A stretch of DNA of 64,000 bases from Sisyra terminalis (GCA_958496175.1 OY292279.1:9114001-9178000), one strand, 5' to 3'; counted from the stretch's first letter, positions 46,980 through 59,340 are shown. Notes: generated by a model not told the origin, from the sequence alone. A program made the numbers and translations.

Positions 46980-48200
46980 AATTTGCAATGATGTTCAAGT
47001 AGTTACTAGATATTGGATCCGATACGATTTTCCATCTCATTGAATCGAAATGATAAGCTAGCCATAATAATTTCCAATCTTTTGCGAAATGTTCTATCAC
47101 GTCTTAAATATCGCTAATAATACAGTAGATGGTTGAATTCATTAAAATAAACACAATGCAAAGCTGTAAAGTTCATTGCCTAGATTCTTCTACAGAACAC
47201 TTACTTATGGTATATATATACCAACTTATAAAATCAAAACTCAAAAAGTTTAAAAAAAATACATCACGACATAGCCATCCATCTCAAAACTATTATAAGA
47301 AAATCGTGACTCATGTCCGTCTGTCGGTCGGTCCAAACCACCAGAGATGAAATCAAGATAGAAATGACGAACCAAAAGAAGCCAATTGTAATATTATAGC
47401 GCCATTTACGAAAGGTCATATTCAAGAGGCAGATTATCGTTATTATCATCATTATCAACATGAAAATATTTATACACTTACCAACTCACAAACGACAAAA
47501 AAAAATCGACTCGTTTGAATAAAATTAACAATAAAAAAAAACAATTTATTAATCGATTTGCTCATTCATATACGAATTAGGAAATTATATTCGATAATAT
47601 TAATAATTTTTCCTAATAGGAGCGTATCAATTAGTTAATTGAAATTGATGAATCATCAAAAATAATTAGCATTACAAATGGGATATATATCTAATAGAAT
47701 GGACAGAGACACGTGGATATTCGACGAAGAATGGATCGATTTTTTTTCGCCGTCTATTAATATAATCATAATGGATCTAACCTAAATTTTTTCTATTAAT
47801 TTGACCTATGTGATGGACAGAATGAAGATGAGCGCGGGTGATTAATTTTTAATAGCGATCTAAAGATAGTGAGTTGCCAACAATAGAAATCTAAGTTGGA
47901 GTTGTGTTTTAATTGGACATTGGGCACTTTAGGGCTTTAAAATGTGGAAAAAATGGCCTCTACTAAAATCATTAAGTTAGAGGGAAATACGGTTTTGTAT
48001 TAGCAGAAAAACCATATGTGTCATGAAACTTCTACCTTTAAAGCTCTATTTTCTGAGCTTTATATAATTTTATAAGAACTATGATCTTAAGCGAATCTAC
48101 TATACTTTATAATCCGGTAAACTAAAATTTACGAACCAATTTTTTGTTTGTAAAGAAATTCGAGTCGAAAACTAACTGATTACAAAGCTACCACTTAAAC
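46980..48200. other. Upstream intron, no feature seen
   Basis: AT-rich; short open frames without recognisable content. Confidence 0.4.
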
Positions 48201-48208
48201 TTCTGGAC

Positions 48209-48390
48209 CAGTGGTTCTTAACCTGTGGTCGAAAGGATTCGGTGAGTCAAGTGCACCTTTGTATTATTGTTTACTTATGCTATGAATTCGAAAAATTTCT
48301 ATTTTATTTTTGCAATTAAGAATAGATTAGTGAAGGCGTATATGAAAAGCTGGTGGGTTTCCGTACCTCCAACAAGTTTAAGAACCACTG
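48209..48390. mobile_element. hAT-like MITE with 8-bp target duplication
   Basis: 182 bp. The ends CAGTGGTTCTTAACCTGTGG and TTAAGAACCACTG are inverted repeats of the common hAT form CAGTGGTTCT. Flanks TTCTGGAC (48201-48208) and TTCTAGAC (48391-48398) are an 8-bp duplication with one transition. Confidence 0.88.
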
Positions 48391-48957
48391 TTCTAGACCA
48401 GTGAATTCATCACTTCCTATCCAAATGTATACTTAACTGTGGAGTAATCCCTAAAAATTTTTTATAAACATGAAATATTTTACAAACAAGTATGGCCCGA
48501 TTCCGGAATACAATCATACTATCAAACTATCTATACATTTCAGGAAAAGGATACTATCTCCAACATCTTTTGTTTCATTTAATTTTCATGATTTTAATTT
48601 TGGTATTCAGTATGTAAAGGATTGAAGATAGTTTTTGCTTTAGTTATTTCCCACCAATCCAACATTAGAAATCAAAAATATCTTTGCTTTTAAGAAATCA
48701 GCTGAATTTAAGTTAAGATAATTCCCAAAAAACGGATAAAATATTCGGGTTCTAAGGTACAGAAATCCAAAATTGTTAAACAGGTAACTAGAAGATCAAA
48801 AAGGAAAAGATTTAACTAACAAAGCTATACGTAAAGAGCACACCATGGAGCCCTTGGGTTCCGAAAAAAATGGCCATAGTAAAAAATTCAAAACGAATAA
48901 TTGCAGGAGTATGATTACTAATAAAGAAAAAAAAAGCTTATTTTTGGTTATTTTAGA

Positions 48958-49345
48958 CACGAAGTATGAATAAAAGGAGTCCACATGGTATAGTCTTTTT
49001 CACAATATTCATGTACACAAAAACAGACTCCCATTATAGCTCTCTTTTCTGTCACTAGCAGCGCCAATATCCATAACGTACCAAAGGTTTTTCAATACGA
49101 AAATATTCCAATCTTGCCATACATGATGGGAAATGTGTCAAGATATGGCGCCGCCAGTAGTGTATTTGCAGAATTAACATAAACCAAAACTATGGTAACA
49201 TAAGTTAGTACATTAAACACTCATGTGGCGGCGCCACTTCACAGAAAATTGAAATTCTCAATTGTAAATAATAACTTTTCCCGCATAATGATTCAAATTG
49301 ATGCCATTTTTTTAATGTTTAAACTCCTTTTATCTATACTTCGTG
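48958..49345. mobile_element. CACGAAGTAT TIR element, copy 2
   Basis: The ends CACGAAGTATGAATAAAAGG and CCTTTTATCTATACTTCGTG are inverted repeats. An inner GGCGCCGCC / GGCGGCGCC pair adds a second symmetry. The flanking octamers ATTTTAGA and ATTTAAGG match at 6 of 8 positions. Non-coding, homologous to 31606-32015. Confidence 0.72.
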
Positions 49346-49349
49346 ATTT

Positions 49350-51940
49350 AAGGATTCCATGTTTTGTTTTCCAAAAGAGTGACGTCACCAAAACAGTTTG
49401 AGAACCATAGCAATTAATTAGTCTAAGAAAGATATTGGGACCTCTTCTTCTTTATCGGTCTAGGGGTTTTTACCCAGAGTTCCTAAGCGATGCGTTCTAA
49501 AAGAACTATTGTACTCCAGCTTTGTTATTAATTTCAATTGGTTAGGTCTTCCTCTGGAATAAATTTCATGTCTGGGCAATTAAATTGTATCAGAGAAGTA
49601 GGATTATTTCCTCCTTGACTAAATATTTCTCCATATAGTTTGAAGACCCTTTCCCAAATGTCCTGCTTATAGGTCTACCAGCATTCTGATATCCTTTCTT
49701 TCTAAGATCAGAAGTCTTTTTGGATCTTTTGAAGGTTTCATATATTCTATAACCTTTTTCCAGGAATTTATTTGCTCTATTCGGCTATTTGATTTGATAT
49801 TGGGGACCGATTTACATACCAAACTTAGGGATCAGTAAGCATAATCATATACCAAAAATCTGAGGATTCACTTAAAGAAAATATGAATTTTCAAGGATAA
49901 AATAGTTGTCACTCGATTTTAAGAAAATGTATTGCTATCTTTGCTGTTTTTAAAGTAAAAATCTGGTGAAATGTGATCATTATAATCCCAAATAACAAAA
50001 GTGCACTATAGTTTCAATAGATACCAACGGAGTGTCCTTAAAATGTGTACTTTTATTTGTAGAAGTTACAAAGGATTTCCATTTTTTCAATTGATTTCTG
50101 GTCCAGTGATTTGACAGATATTTTCCTAGAAAACTTTTCCTCAATGCATTGCTACTATTTTTAGAAGATTCGTTTTTGTATTCAAATTGTAACAGATGAA
50201 AGTTATTGCGATTAAAACCATAAAAAGAAAAGCGGTTGGTGCATATTCTAAAAGGAAATAAAATGCAAAAATAATTGGAATTTTGTTCCATCAAAAAGAA
50301 AAGAACTACCAAAAACAGAAGTTGCATCTTTATCATTATTAACGTGGAAAAAACCTTCAGATTAACAAATCTCAAATGCAAAAATAAATCATTGTTTTCA
50401 GCAGAAACTTTCAACCGTACACAATTTTCAATTAAACGTGGCAACGAGGAGAAAACGCTTGTTTTTCGTCAAATTTTTATAATTTTATAATTACACAGGA
50501 ACTCTCATTACCGATATGAGTGACGTTGGAAAGAGCTGCATGACCAGATGTTGGTATTTAATTAAACAGAAGGTCAAAACCAATTATTTCAGCAACCCAC
50601 GTGAATTTGATCGGTTGGTGCGATATGAAACGAACGAATCGTGAAACATGAGACCAATGGTACAGTACGGAATTCACATTCTGATAAAACACTTTCCGTA
50701 AATCATCGCAACACTAAAACGCGTCCGATAACTAATTTCACATGTGTGAACTCATAAACACATTGGACCATTCCACATATACTAATTTCCACATAATAAC
50801 CACCGTACGCCTAATTACCGATTATTTAAATGAACCCCATCATTAACTGTAGGCATCTCATCAACTTCTTTGAAATTGAGATATTTGCTACAAGAGCATA
50901 TTGTTGTTAGTGTCCAATAATTGTTGTGAATTCACGGCCAATTTAACGCACAGAAATTTTGAAATATTTGCGCAAGTTGAATACAATTAACCTGTTTTGA
51001 AATTTGGCATCGCGCATATTTAAAATTGGTAATTAGAGATGCTGAAATTATGCATTTCCTTGCCAGACATTAACACTTGCCAAGACATTTAACGAATTGC
51101 AGACGGCGAGCCGCAATCGTTCGCACAATGCTCGTTAATGTGTAACAAAAAAAAAACGAATTAAAGTTAAAAAGAAAGGAAAAGTTTTCTCAATAAACGA
51201 AAGTTTTCGATTTCTTCCGGAACTCTGATCTCTGGATGTCCAGTTCTTTCTTCAACCTAAACTTCGTGACTTTCCAGGTGAAAATTCACCCGACTTTTCA
51301 TGAACTGGATGGTTTAAACATCACGAAGGGATTTGAACTTCCTATAACTTTTTTAATAAAGAACTTTCCTTTGTCTTTTTGCAGAAATTGCACTGGTAAG
51401 AGTGAAAATTTACCATGAACAAAAGCACGTAATTGTGCACCAAAATCGTTAAGTTTTACTTTGAGAACCAATTGCAAAATGCAGCGAACATATTGCCATC
51501 ATTTTAATGACAAAAATGCACTCTTGGAGGTTAATTTGTCGCTTAATGGATCATTTTGAGATACAAGATTCTATAGGTGACCTTCCATATAACAAAAGTC
51601 CACAAAGAACCAATATAACGCAAGAAAATTTTGCTTTTGTCCCACAATATTGGAAGTTGCAAGGGTAACTTTTGGTGATCAAATAATCACAAAATTTCAT
51701 AACTCGAGGAAAATATTCGTGTCGAAATTAGGGCAATAAAGCCAGAGATGTTAAGAGATTTAATGCTCAGAAAAAGCTCCTACATTTCTCTTCGTACCAA
51801 CATTCATCCCAAAAGTTTCCAAGATCAGCTCTTAAGTTCACTGAGCTTTATTTATCTCTGAAATTTCGAAACTTAATTCGGTAATTAACCACATCACTAT
51901 GGCGTTTTATAGTAATGGATACGATTGAAGGAAGATTCTA
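49350..51940. other. Upstream intron, no feature seen
   Basis: The longest open frame here (minus, 49980-50444, 154 codons) looks like AT-rich chance sequence: no domain, hydrophobic and Asn/Lys-rich stretches, no splice evidence. Confidence 0.4.
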
Positions 51941-51989
51941 TTGATTGTTAACAACTTGAAAACTCAGATGGCTCTAGACCTCCTAATAA

Positions 51990-52920
51990 AGCTGGGAATT
52001 TGGATTGTATAGGCAGGGTGCTGAGGAAATTCAATTTATAGGTGGTGTTCCAGGCTTCAACAAAGATATCCTGAAGACTTCTTTCCCCGAAGGACAAGGT
52101 CCAAATTTTGGACAAACTGGGAGTATAAAATCTCTTGTTCATGTGGAAAGATATATATTAGTAAAATCAAAAGGTTTGAAAGATGCGACTCAAAAACCAT
52201 TGGAGGAATGAAAAATTTGGTTAGACCGACCTTCCAGCTGTAGCTGAGGATTCTTTGGATACTGGACATGCGATTTCTATGCGATTTGGCAAAATCCAAA
52301 TTCTTTCATTTTCGCGTGGATTTTCTGAGAAAAAGCACCGAGAAAGAAAAGAGATCCACAAAAATCCTAATAACAGCAACAGGAATCATGGTACTGGACT
52401 TCATCCGATTTGGAAGGTGATTTTCCCGATTTTTTAGTTGAAAAGCTCTTCAGCCAAAAAGCTAAGGATTATCCTTCTTCTTATTAGTTGACCTGCTATT
52501 CTGCTTTAATATTTACATATTTCTGAAATCTCTTGTTTATATGAAAAAATATATGTTGCAAAATTGAAAAATTCGAGAGTACACGACTCAAAAACCATCG
52601 AAGGAATATAAAGTTTGGTTAAACCAACCTCCCAGCTGTAGCTGAGGATTTTTTGGCTACTGGACATTCTATGCGATTTAACGAAACCCAATATTTATTC
52701 ATTCAATTTTGCGTGGCTTTTTTAAGAAAAAGCACCGAGAAGGAAAAAAGATCCACAAGAATCTCAAAAGCATTAACAGGAATTGTTTTATTGGACTTTA
52801 TCCAACTTGGAGGGTGATTTTTCCGGTATTTTAATTGAAAAGCTCTTCAACTAAAAAGCTAAGGATTATCCTTTCTCTTACTGGTTGAATTGCTATTCTG
52901 CTTTAATATTTTCATGTTTC
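51990..52920 (+). pseudogene. Penelope-like element relic: GIY-YIG endonuclease end, tandemly duplicated
   Basis: Copy 1 (about 52100-52440) reads, over a frameshift, YKISCSCGKIYISKIKRFE, then LDTGHAISMRFGKIQILS, then EKKHRERKEIHKNPNNSNRN and GLHPIW. This is the form of the GIY-YIG domain of Penelope-like retroelements (C.CGK.YIG.T.R..., TGH.I, R...IEI.K.PNN.NR..G..L...W). Copy 2 (about 52530-52840) repeats it with more damage (KKKHREGKKIHKNLKSINRN, GLYPTW). The unit is about 395 bp and GAAAAGCTCTTCA.C.AAAAAGCTAAGGATTATCC ends both. Neither copy can be active: stops and frameshifts occur and the catalytic Tyr-Ile-Gly reads Tyr-Ile-Ser. Confidence 0.75.
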
Positions 52921-52980
52921 TAACCACTTTAGATAAGATGACTTAAGAAACATATTGAAATCAGCTTCGGAACAATTACA

Positions 52981-53030
52981 CCCTGAAGATGGCGACCCGG
53001 AGAAGTTACGAAATGTGGCGAAACCGTCCA
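52981..53030 (+). ncRNA. Degenerate hammerhead-like motif next to the Penelope relic
   Basis: CCTGAAGA, TGGCGACC..., GTGGCGAAACCGTCC. The CUGAAGA box and GAAAC are present; stem II (TGGC..GTGGC) is poor. It lies about 60 bp after the second GIY-YIG copy, where the terminal repeat of such an element would be. Confidence 0.4.
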
Positions 53031-53258
53031 CAAAATTACACGGCTTTGGATCAAAAAACCACAATCTTTTCACTAAAGAGTAGTATTTTGATCTATATTT
53101 GATCTATAGAACTTATTATCCAATCTAAGCGAGAGAATTAGTACTTTTAATAATAAATTAGCTTTGATTGTTTGGCAAAAAATTTTCCTCAGTATTTTTT
53201 CCCTAACCAAAGTTTCCAAATTAATTATTTAGGGAATAATTATAATAATTAATAATGT

Positions 53259-53559
53259 TCTTGGGAACTTGGATTCAAATAATAAGACATTATTTTTCAA
53301 ATTATCTCAACGTTTCATTGGTATTTATTTCCAACTTCTTCAGGAGAACTAAAACATAATAACAATGCATGTTGTTTAAAGCCAAATTACACAAATTAAT
53401 TTTCGCTGTTCAGTATAACACTAAGATAAAAATATATAAATACATAAAATACATAAATAATGTTTTAGTTCTCCTGAAGAAGTTGGAAATAAATACCAAC
53501 GAAACGTAAAGATAATTTGAAAAATAACGTCTTATTTAAATTCAAGTTCCCAAGAACTA
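53259..53559. repeat. Inverted repeat with two well-preserved hammerhead-like motifs
   Basis: Arms 53259-53356 and 53460-53559 are near-perfect reverse complements. Each contains CTGAAGA, A, GTTGG-AAATAAATA-CCAAC (or CCAAT), GAAACGT. The plus-strand copy (53473-53508) has the full 5-bp stem II; the minus copy (53309-53346) has one change in it. Confidence 0.7.
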
Positions 53560-53561
53560 GG

Positions 53562-55025
53562 AATGTTTATAATCTAACAGGTGTCTAAAATGGAGTTATT
53601 GTGTACCAAAAATTGCAACAATAAGTTTAAATTTATTCGAATGAATTGAGGGTTTAACTTCACAACAAAAATAAGTAAAGCTCGAAAAAATCATAGTTTA
53701 CTGTTTGGTAATTCATGTGAATCCAGAAATGATGTCATGCATAAACTTCCCACTACTCAAAGTTCCAAACTTATGCATAATTACATATAATATACTACTC
53801 GGAATAAACTTACTATAAAACAAACATCTTGAAACTTGGTCCATCCAACTTTACCAAAGTTTCACTTGCAGCAAAGGCCACGCAAAATGTTTTTATTCCG
53901 GCACTTAAGCTCCTAATAACACTATACTTTTTCTCCATTTTGGTGGCCGTAAAAGATAAAGCTCTACATCCATTTTTTTTTGGTCCACCGCAGCCACCGT
54001 TGCAAATTTAACGAGCTTTATCCGTCGAAAATTCGCTCTTTTATCGACTTTACGACAATTTCGTCTCATGTTCCCTCATTCAATTCACTTGCAAGATGAT
54101 TGTGACATTAAACTATTCATTGCCCTTTCAGACTCGTAAAGTAAAATTTTACGGCCGTCATTACACGCTCATGTTGGTGTCATGTAAACATACATTTTTT
54201 CTTCGTCTTCTTCTTCTTCGAAAATAAAAGAAATGGTACAATCTAATAGATTATTTAAAAAGCCAACGTAATTACACTTTTGGTGGGAACCACAAAATCA
54301 TATCAACCCCAACGATCTACCTCAGCGATGACTCTTAATAACGTGCGTAATAAATATCTCTTAAAAGGCGGTAAATTTAAAATTCAAAACGCGCCGCAAA
54401 GAGGGTGCATCTAATTACAAGCGAAAATAATTATTTTAAAAACGTTCAAAATTTACTTTGGTTAATTTGAAAAGTTTTCACGCGGCAAATTTAAATATAT
54501 ACTTGCTTCGATATTCTAATTAAATATTTGATGACATAATACGAATGCGGGGGCGGATGTTGGATGGAGACAGAAGCACGAAGTCTACTCTAACGATTTG
54601 ATAAATTGGTGAAGAAGGATTTGGCCATTGCTTTTACTGTTATTTTCTTTTCTTCTTTGTCCGTAATTTCAGTGTTTGTTTTTACTTTATTTCGATCCAT
54701 TTGTTTGAATAATGACGGAGTTTTGAGCAACGAGTTTACAATGTAAATATTTGATCGAGGTGTTTTCTATTTTCAATGGTTTGAAGAAATAGAAAAGTCT
54801 TTTGAGTTGTTGCAGAAAGTGTAAAGGGAAATGTTTTATTTGTCTCCACAGAAATGAAGAATCGATAAGTTTTAAATTAACTTCTTAATCGGATAATTAT
54901 TCATATTTCTGGCTTAATCTCCTATAGATTCAACAATGATCAATTATTTGTCCACCTATAGACAAATAAACATTCATTTGCCATTTATCGACTCATGAGT
55001 TATTTCAAAATTGTACTCAAGACAT
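53562..55025. other. Upstream intron, no feature seen
   Basis: AT-rich with more mixed patches; no domain or repeat recognised. Confidence 0.4.
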
Positions 55026-55031
55026 TTAATT

Positions 55032-55082
55032 GAGCCGTTCATTTTGAAAGTGACGTAAATCCGTTTCAAGAACAGTCCATAT
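55032..55082 (+). repeat. Single end of the GTTTATTTTGAAAGTG MITE
   Basis: GAGCCGTTCATTTTGAAAGTG, then AATCCGTTTCAAGAACAGTCC. It may be the left end of one interrupted element whose right end is at 56935, since both ends are bordered by AATTGAGCCGTT in inverted form. Confidence 0.55.
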
Positions 55083-55094
55083 GGTATTTATGTT

Positions 55095-55335
55095 TTTTTT
55101 TTTAAATAAGAAAACAATCCAGGTTGTTTAAGATCGTTTTTTTTTATTTAATATTTTACTATTCAATTAGCTACGTTTCGTTACGTATTGTAACTTCATC
55201 AGGCTTCTTGCTTCACAAAAAATATAATACTTTCAATTTAAATTTAAAAAGATTTTTTTTTTTTTTAAATAAAAAAAACCGATCTCAAACAACCTGAATT
55301 GTTTTCTTATTTAAAAAAATAAAAGCTGAGATCTG
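55095..55335. repeat. Inverted repeat around a hammerhead-like motif
   Basis: The arms carry AATAAGAAAACAATCCAGGTTGT on the left and ACAACCTGAATTGTTTTCTTATT on the right. Between them the minus strand (55168-55210) reads CTGATGA, A, GTTAC-AATAC-GTAAC, GAAACGTAGC: an intact core with a 5-bp stem II. A related but decayed pair is at 60040-60360. Confidence 0.65.
55168..55210 (-). ncRNA. Intact hammerhead-like core
   Basis: CTGATGA + A + 5-bp stem II closed by a 5-base loop + GAAAC. It is the best match in the window to the most common CUGAUGA..GAAA form. Stem III and the cleavage site are not identified. Confidence 0.55.
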
Positions 55336-55349
55336 AATTTTATCATCTA

Positions 55350-56730
55350 CTAGCTGATCCCCGCGACTTCGTCTGCGTAACGTATTTTATTTTTCTTATT
55401 CTTTTACGAAAAATATAATCATACTACATCATACATCAAATAAAAAATATTGCCAAGTTCAATAAATTCTGTCTTAATTATGACTAAAAAAAGTCGAAAG
55501 TTATCAAAATACTCGCATCAAAATAACCCCATCTCCCCTTTTCGATTCCTGAATGAAACATTTTCCAAAAACTATTACACTATTGCAATGCACAACACAA
55601 CCGCGAAATTGAAATTTGTACAATTGCACGAAACCCAGTTCTTCCATAAGCATGTATTACCATTATGTATCTTTAAATTTATTATTGAAATATCTGAATT
55701 TCAACTATATAATTAAACCATATTGGATAGTCCAGAGTTCACCATACACGATTTGGCGTATGACTTTTGCTCTGGAAGAGGATTTTAAATTTCTTTTATC
55801 ATTATGATGATATGATTATTTATTATTTACCATTATGATGATTTCTGGCTGGAATTGCGAACTTTTTTCGTGATCCCTTTCACGTACTTGCAAATAAAAG
55901 ATATTGTCCCCCTCAGAAAAAAATCCTGAATCCACCCTTGTCCGTTAGGGTAGGAATTTTCAAAAAAAAATCTTACCACATGCCTACTTCCTATAAGGAA
56001 TACACCGAATATTAAAATTTCATCAGTCAGAGGAGTATATAAATACACCATTTTATATATGCACGGTTTTAAAAACGTTTTTATTTTAAGCTTTATTACT
56101 ATTATTATTAGTATTACTATTACATTTTTTTCGTTAATATTTCCTTACTGAGCAACCCTAAGGATCTATTTACAACAACTTTGTAAAAAAAAAGTTAACT
56201 GTCAGATTATTATCTATAAAAACATTTATATTTCAGGAAATTTTTTGTACTTTAAATTAAATTACTGTGCTTTTTAATAGTTCAACTAAAAATATTAATA
56301 CAGATCATTTTTTAACGTTTAAATACCTTTTCAATTATATATAACTCGCCTATCTAAAGTATTTTTTTTTTCATCCCTCAGTTTTTACGTGGGGGGTACA
56401 TCCCTTATTATTTTTAAGGAATGATAAGTAGCCAAACGTGTGTGGATAATTGTGTTGTATCTTAATATAAAGTTTCATTAAATTCGGTTGTTCCGTTCTT
56501 TAGTTAAATCTTCAGCGCACGCGATGTAAGAAAGTTTTTTGGTGATTTTTTCACACATTATTGGAGTTTTAGTATGGATCCCTAACTTTTTTGAAAATTT
56601 AATATAGCCTATGTTCATTGGAAATAGTGTAGCTTCCTAACAGTCAAAGAATTTTTCAAATCGGTCAAGTATTTTCGGAGACTTTTCAAAGCAAACAAAC
56701 AATCAAATCTTTCCTCTTTATAACAATAGA
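55350..56730 (-). mobile_element. Helitron-like element, inverted, about 1.4 kb
   Basis: On the minus strand it starts A|TCTATTGTTATAAAGAGG with TTGTTTGTTTG following, and ends ACGCAGACGAAGTCGCGGG then GATCAGCTAG|T. The 3' part matches 14285-14843, and the segment with GGAACAACCGAATTTAATGA matches 25678-26224. No Rep/helicase coding was recognised, so it is non-autonomous or decayed. Confidence 0.55.
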
Positions 56731-56739
56731 TTTCTGGTT

Positions 56740-57193
56740 TTTGCAACTAGAACAAAGTATGTTGATTATTCAACAGCTAAATTTTTACAAATTATTGATA
56801 TCATTTTAGTTGTAAACAAAAACACTAATTATTCTGTACTTTTTAGTATTTTATGTTTCTATGGTTAAAATGATAATACTATAGGGATTGTTCTTGAGAT
56901 GGACTTAAGCTATTTTCAAAATAAACGGCTCAATTAGTGAAGTTACTTCTTAACAAGAAAAAGATAAAAAAATATTTATTATTTTGAAAACTATTTTCGA
57001 TTCTTCTTCTTGTAACTAGAACAAAGTATGTTAATTATTTAACTGCTAAGTTTTCAGAAATTACTGATTTCATTTTAGTTATTAACAAAAACGTCAATTA
57101 TTCCCTCCTCCTTAGTATCTTAGGTAGCTATGGTTAAAAATGATAACACTATAGGGATTGTTCTGGAAATGGACTTAACTCACTTTCAAAATA
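56740..57193 (-). repeat. Two partial MITE copies in direct tandem
   Basis: 56740-56935 and 57006-57193 each run from GCAACTAGAACAAAGTATGTT (GTAACTAG in the second) to the inverted end TTTCAAAATAAA, corresponding to 41943-42150 inverted. They differ at many positions, so they are separate old insertions or an old duplication. Confidence 0.65.
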
Positions 57194-57194
57194 A

Positions 57195-58284
57195 ATGGTT
57201 CATATCTTAAGATGCATTTACAAATTACATTATGCTGGAATGTACAAGTTGCACTAAAGGATTGAATTATTTAAAAGTGTTACAAGAAAATAAACATGAA
57301 TGCAATTTAATTTGCAGCATTCACTGCCAAACCATTAGTGGAATATTGCATTGAGACTTGGTGTTGTCTTACGTTGACAAATCATAATCAACGAAAATAT
57401 CTTTGTCGAAAGAAAAATATTGCTTCAACTCAAATATAAATATTTTCTTCACCTTTTAATTATTTATTTATTCACAGAGAGCAAAAACCCCGCACGGAAT
57501 TCGAACGTTCCAATTTAAATATTTTTTTTTATAAACATCCAAGAGACAGTGCTTCATCTCATATGAGATTTTCAGATTTATTTTCATTTTCGAGCATGTA
57601 AATATTTTCACACCGCAAGAAAAATGTTTCAAATTGTGAGAATTCTTATAAATATTTATGTTGCAGGCATTAAAATGTGACAAGTTCTCCATAGGAATAT
57701 GTCAAGCGGGCTTTTTTTTTTCAAGCGCTTTACTTTTTATCGAGCTTTCGTCTCGCTCTGTTCTTCGCGTATTTTTTTTCTACACTAAGCAAAAAATTGA
57801 AGAGTTTATTAAACATGTTGGCATTGAATGGGGATAACGAATAAACTGTCATCTGCTGCAATTTTATGTTAATTTATTTTGGGAAGACAGAGAACGAATG
57901 CGATGCAAATATGATTATTCACAGATTTTTTTTCTTTGGGACCATATATCTCCGTTTTTTTTTGTCGTTGCTTTGTTAATTTGTACAATTTGTTGTTTGG
58001 TGTTGAAGAGGGATTCGGTGATTTTGAAATTGGATTTATTTGTTCAGAATGTGAAGCAATCAAGTGTGCAAATATTTGAAATGCTAATGGCAGAAACAAG
58101 GTGATTTTTCAATTTGTTTTTCGGCAAACACAAAAAGATTTCAGTGTCTTTTGCTATTTCCAAATATTCGATGCAATAAATCTTCAAGTTCAACAAAAAA
58201 CGAAAAGGAGAATAGCTGATAGTCCAGTTTCTCTTTTCCACATAATTTTCCCTTAATTTTAATACAAAATAATTTAAAAAACAT
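57195..58284. other. Upstream intron, no feature seen
   Basis: AT-rich; nothing recognised. Confidence 0.4.
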
Positions 58285-58288
58285 TCAA

Positions 58289-59330
58289 AGAGACACGATT
58301 GGCAGAAGAAAAACAAAATAATTCCAAATAACATAGTATAGTTTCTGGAAGCCATTCTGAACTTGCCCCCCCTGAGAATCTTTATCAAAGGGGTGGCAAG
58401 GAAGGGATCATACAGACTGCAGCTCAACAATAGCTGGAAACCCAAAAAACCAGATTTGGGACACGCCAGAATTAACAATATAATTGACCATCCGAACTTC
58501 TGGATGATAGAAGACTACATGAAAACCAAATTTAGTTTTGAAATGCCTTCCGAGATCGAGATAAGTCAAAGAGACGATTGGCAAAAGAAAAAGAAAATAA
58601 ATTCAAGTGACATAGTATGGTTGGTATGGTTTCCTGACGGATTAAAGACAAATGATGGCGTAGGCGCTGGAATATGGGGGGCAAATCCCAGAAAACGAAT
58701 ATTTGTAGGCCTGGGTAAAATGCCTACAGTATTCCAAGCAGAAGTCTATGCCATAATCATCTGTCTTCAAGAAAATATGAGAAGAAGTTATCACAATAAA
58801 AATATAAGAATTTTCTCAGACAGCCAAGCCGCAATTAAAGCGATCGAAAATTACCAGACTGGCTCTAAGCTGGTCTGGGAATGTAAATCACTCCTCACCC
58901 AGTTGGCGATATCCAACAGGGTTACTTGCCTGGGTGCCGGGGCACTCTGGTATCAAAGGCAGACGAACTCGCAAAGGCGGACTCAAGAATGTCATTCATG
59001 GGTAAATACCTTGAGCGCTTAAATGATCACCCGAGTCACCTGGCTATGAACCTTCTGGATAACAGCGAGGAGACTATTAGACTGAAGCGCCTGACATTCC
59101 TGGAGCTTCCCTACAGGTGGCGAAGTATAAGGCACCCCAATAGGGGTGCCCTGTCATCTCGTCCATGCGTTCAACAGATTCGCTTATTGTCCTGGGACAG
59201 ATTGCGAAACATTACAAATTATAATAAAATAAAAACAAATAATGGGTCCAGAACCGGCTGAAGGCCTACCAAAGTGCATAACACTGAGTAGAATAGTCGA
59301 ATGGACGCAGAATGAAAAGAACGAAAAGAA
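58289..59330 (+). pseudogene. Non-LTR retrotransposon relic with RNase H domain
   Basis: The main frame (58363-59022) holds DGVGAGIWG, FQAEVYAIIICLQENM, IRIFSDSQAAIKAI: the RNase H blocks with the Asp..Glu..Asp residues visible. After NRVTCL a one-base shift breaks the W.PGH.G block, and the next frame (58926-59261) resumes with SKADELAKADS, holding the last catalytic Asp, then RLTFLELPYRW and RLLSWDRLR. RNase H at the ORF2 end is typical of I/Loa/R1-related clades. A 50-base piece of the element (GAGACACGATTGGCAGAAGA) is repeated at 58289 ahead of its place at 58571. Confidence 0.78.
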
Positions 59331-59340
59331 TTCGATTTTA

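Noticed and set aside
49980..50444. 154-codon minus frame
   Set aside because: No domain, AT-driven codon content, no splice or start context; the length is plausible by chance in a region poor in TAA/TAG on that strand.
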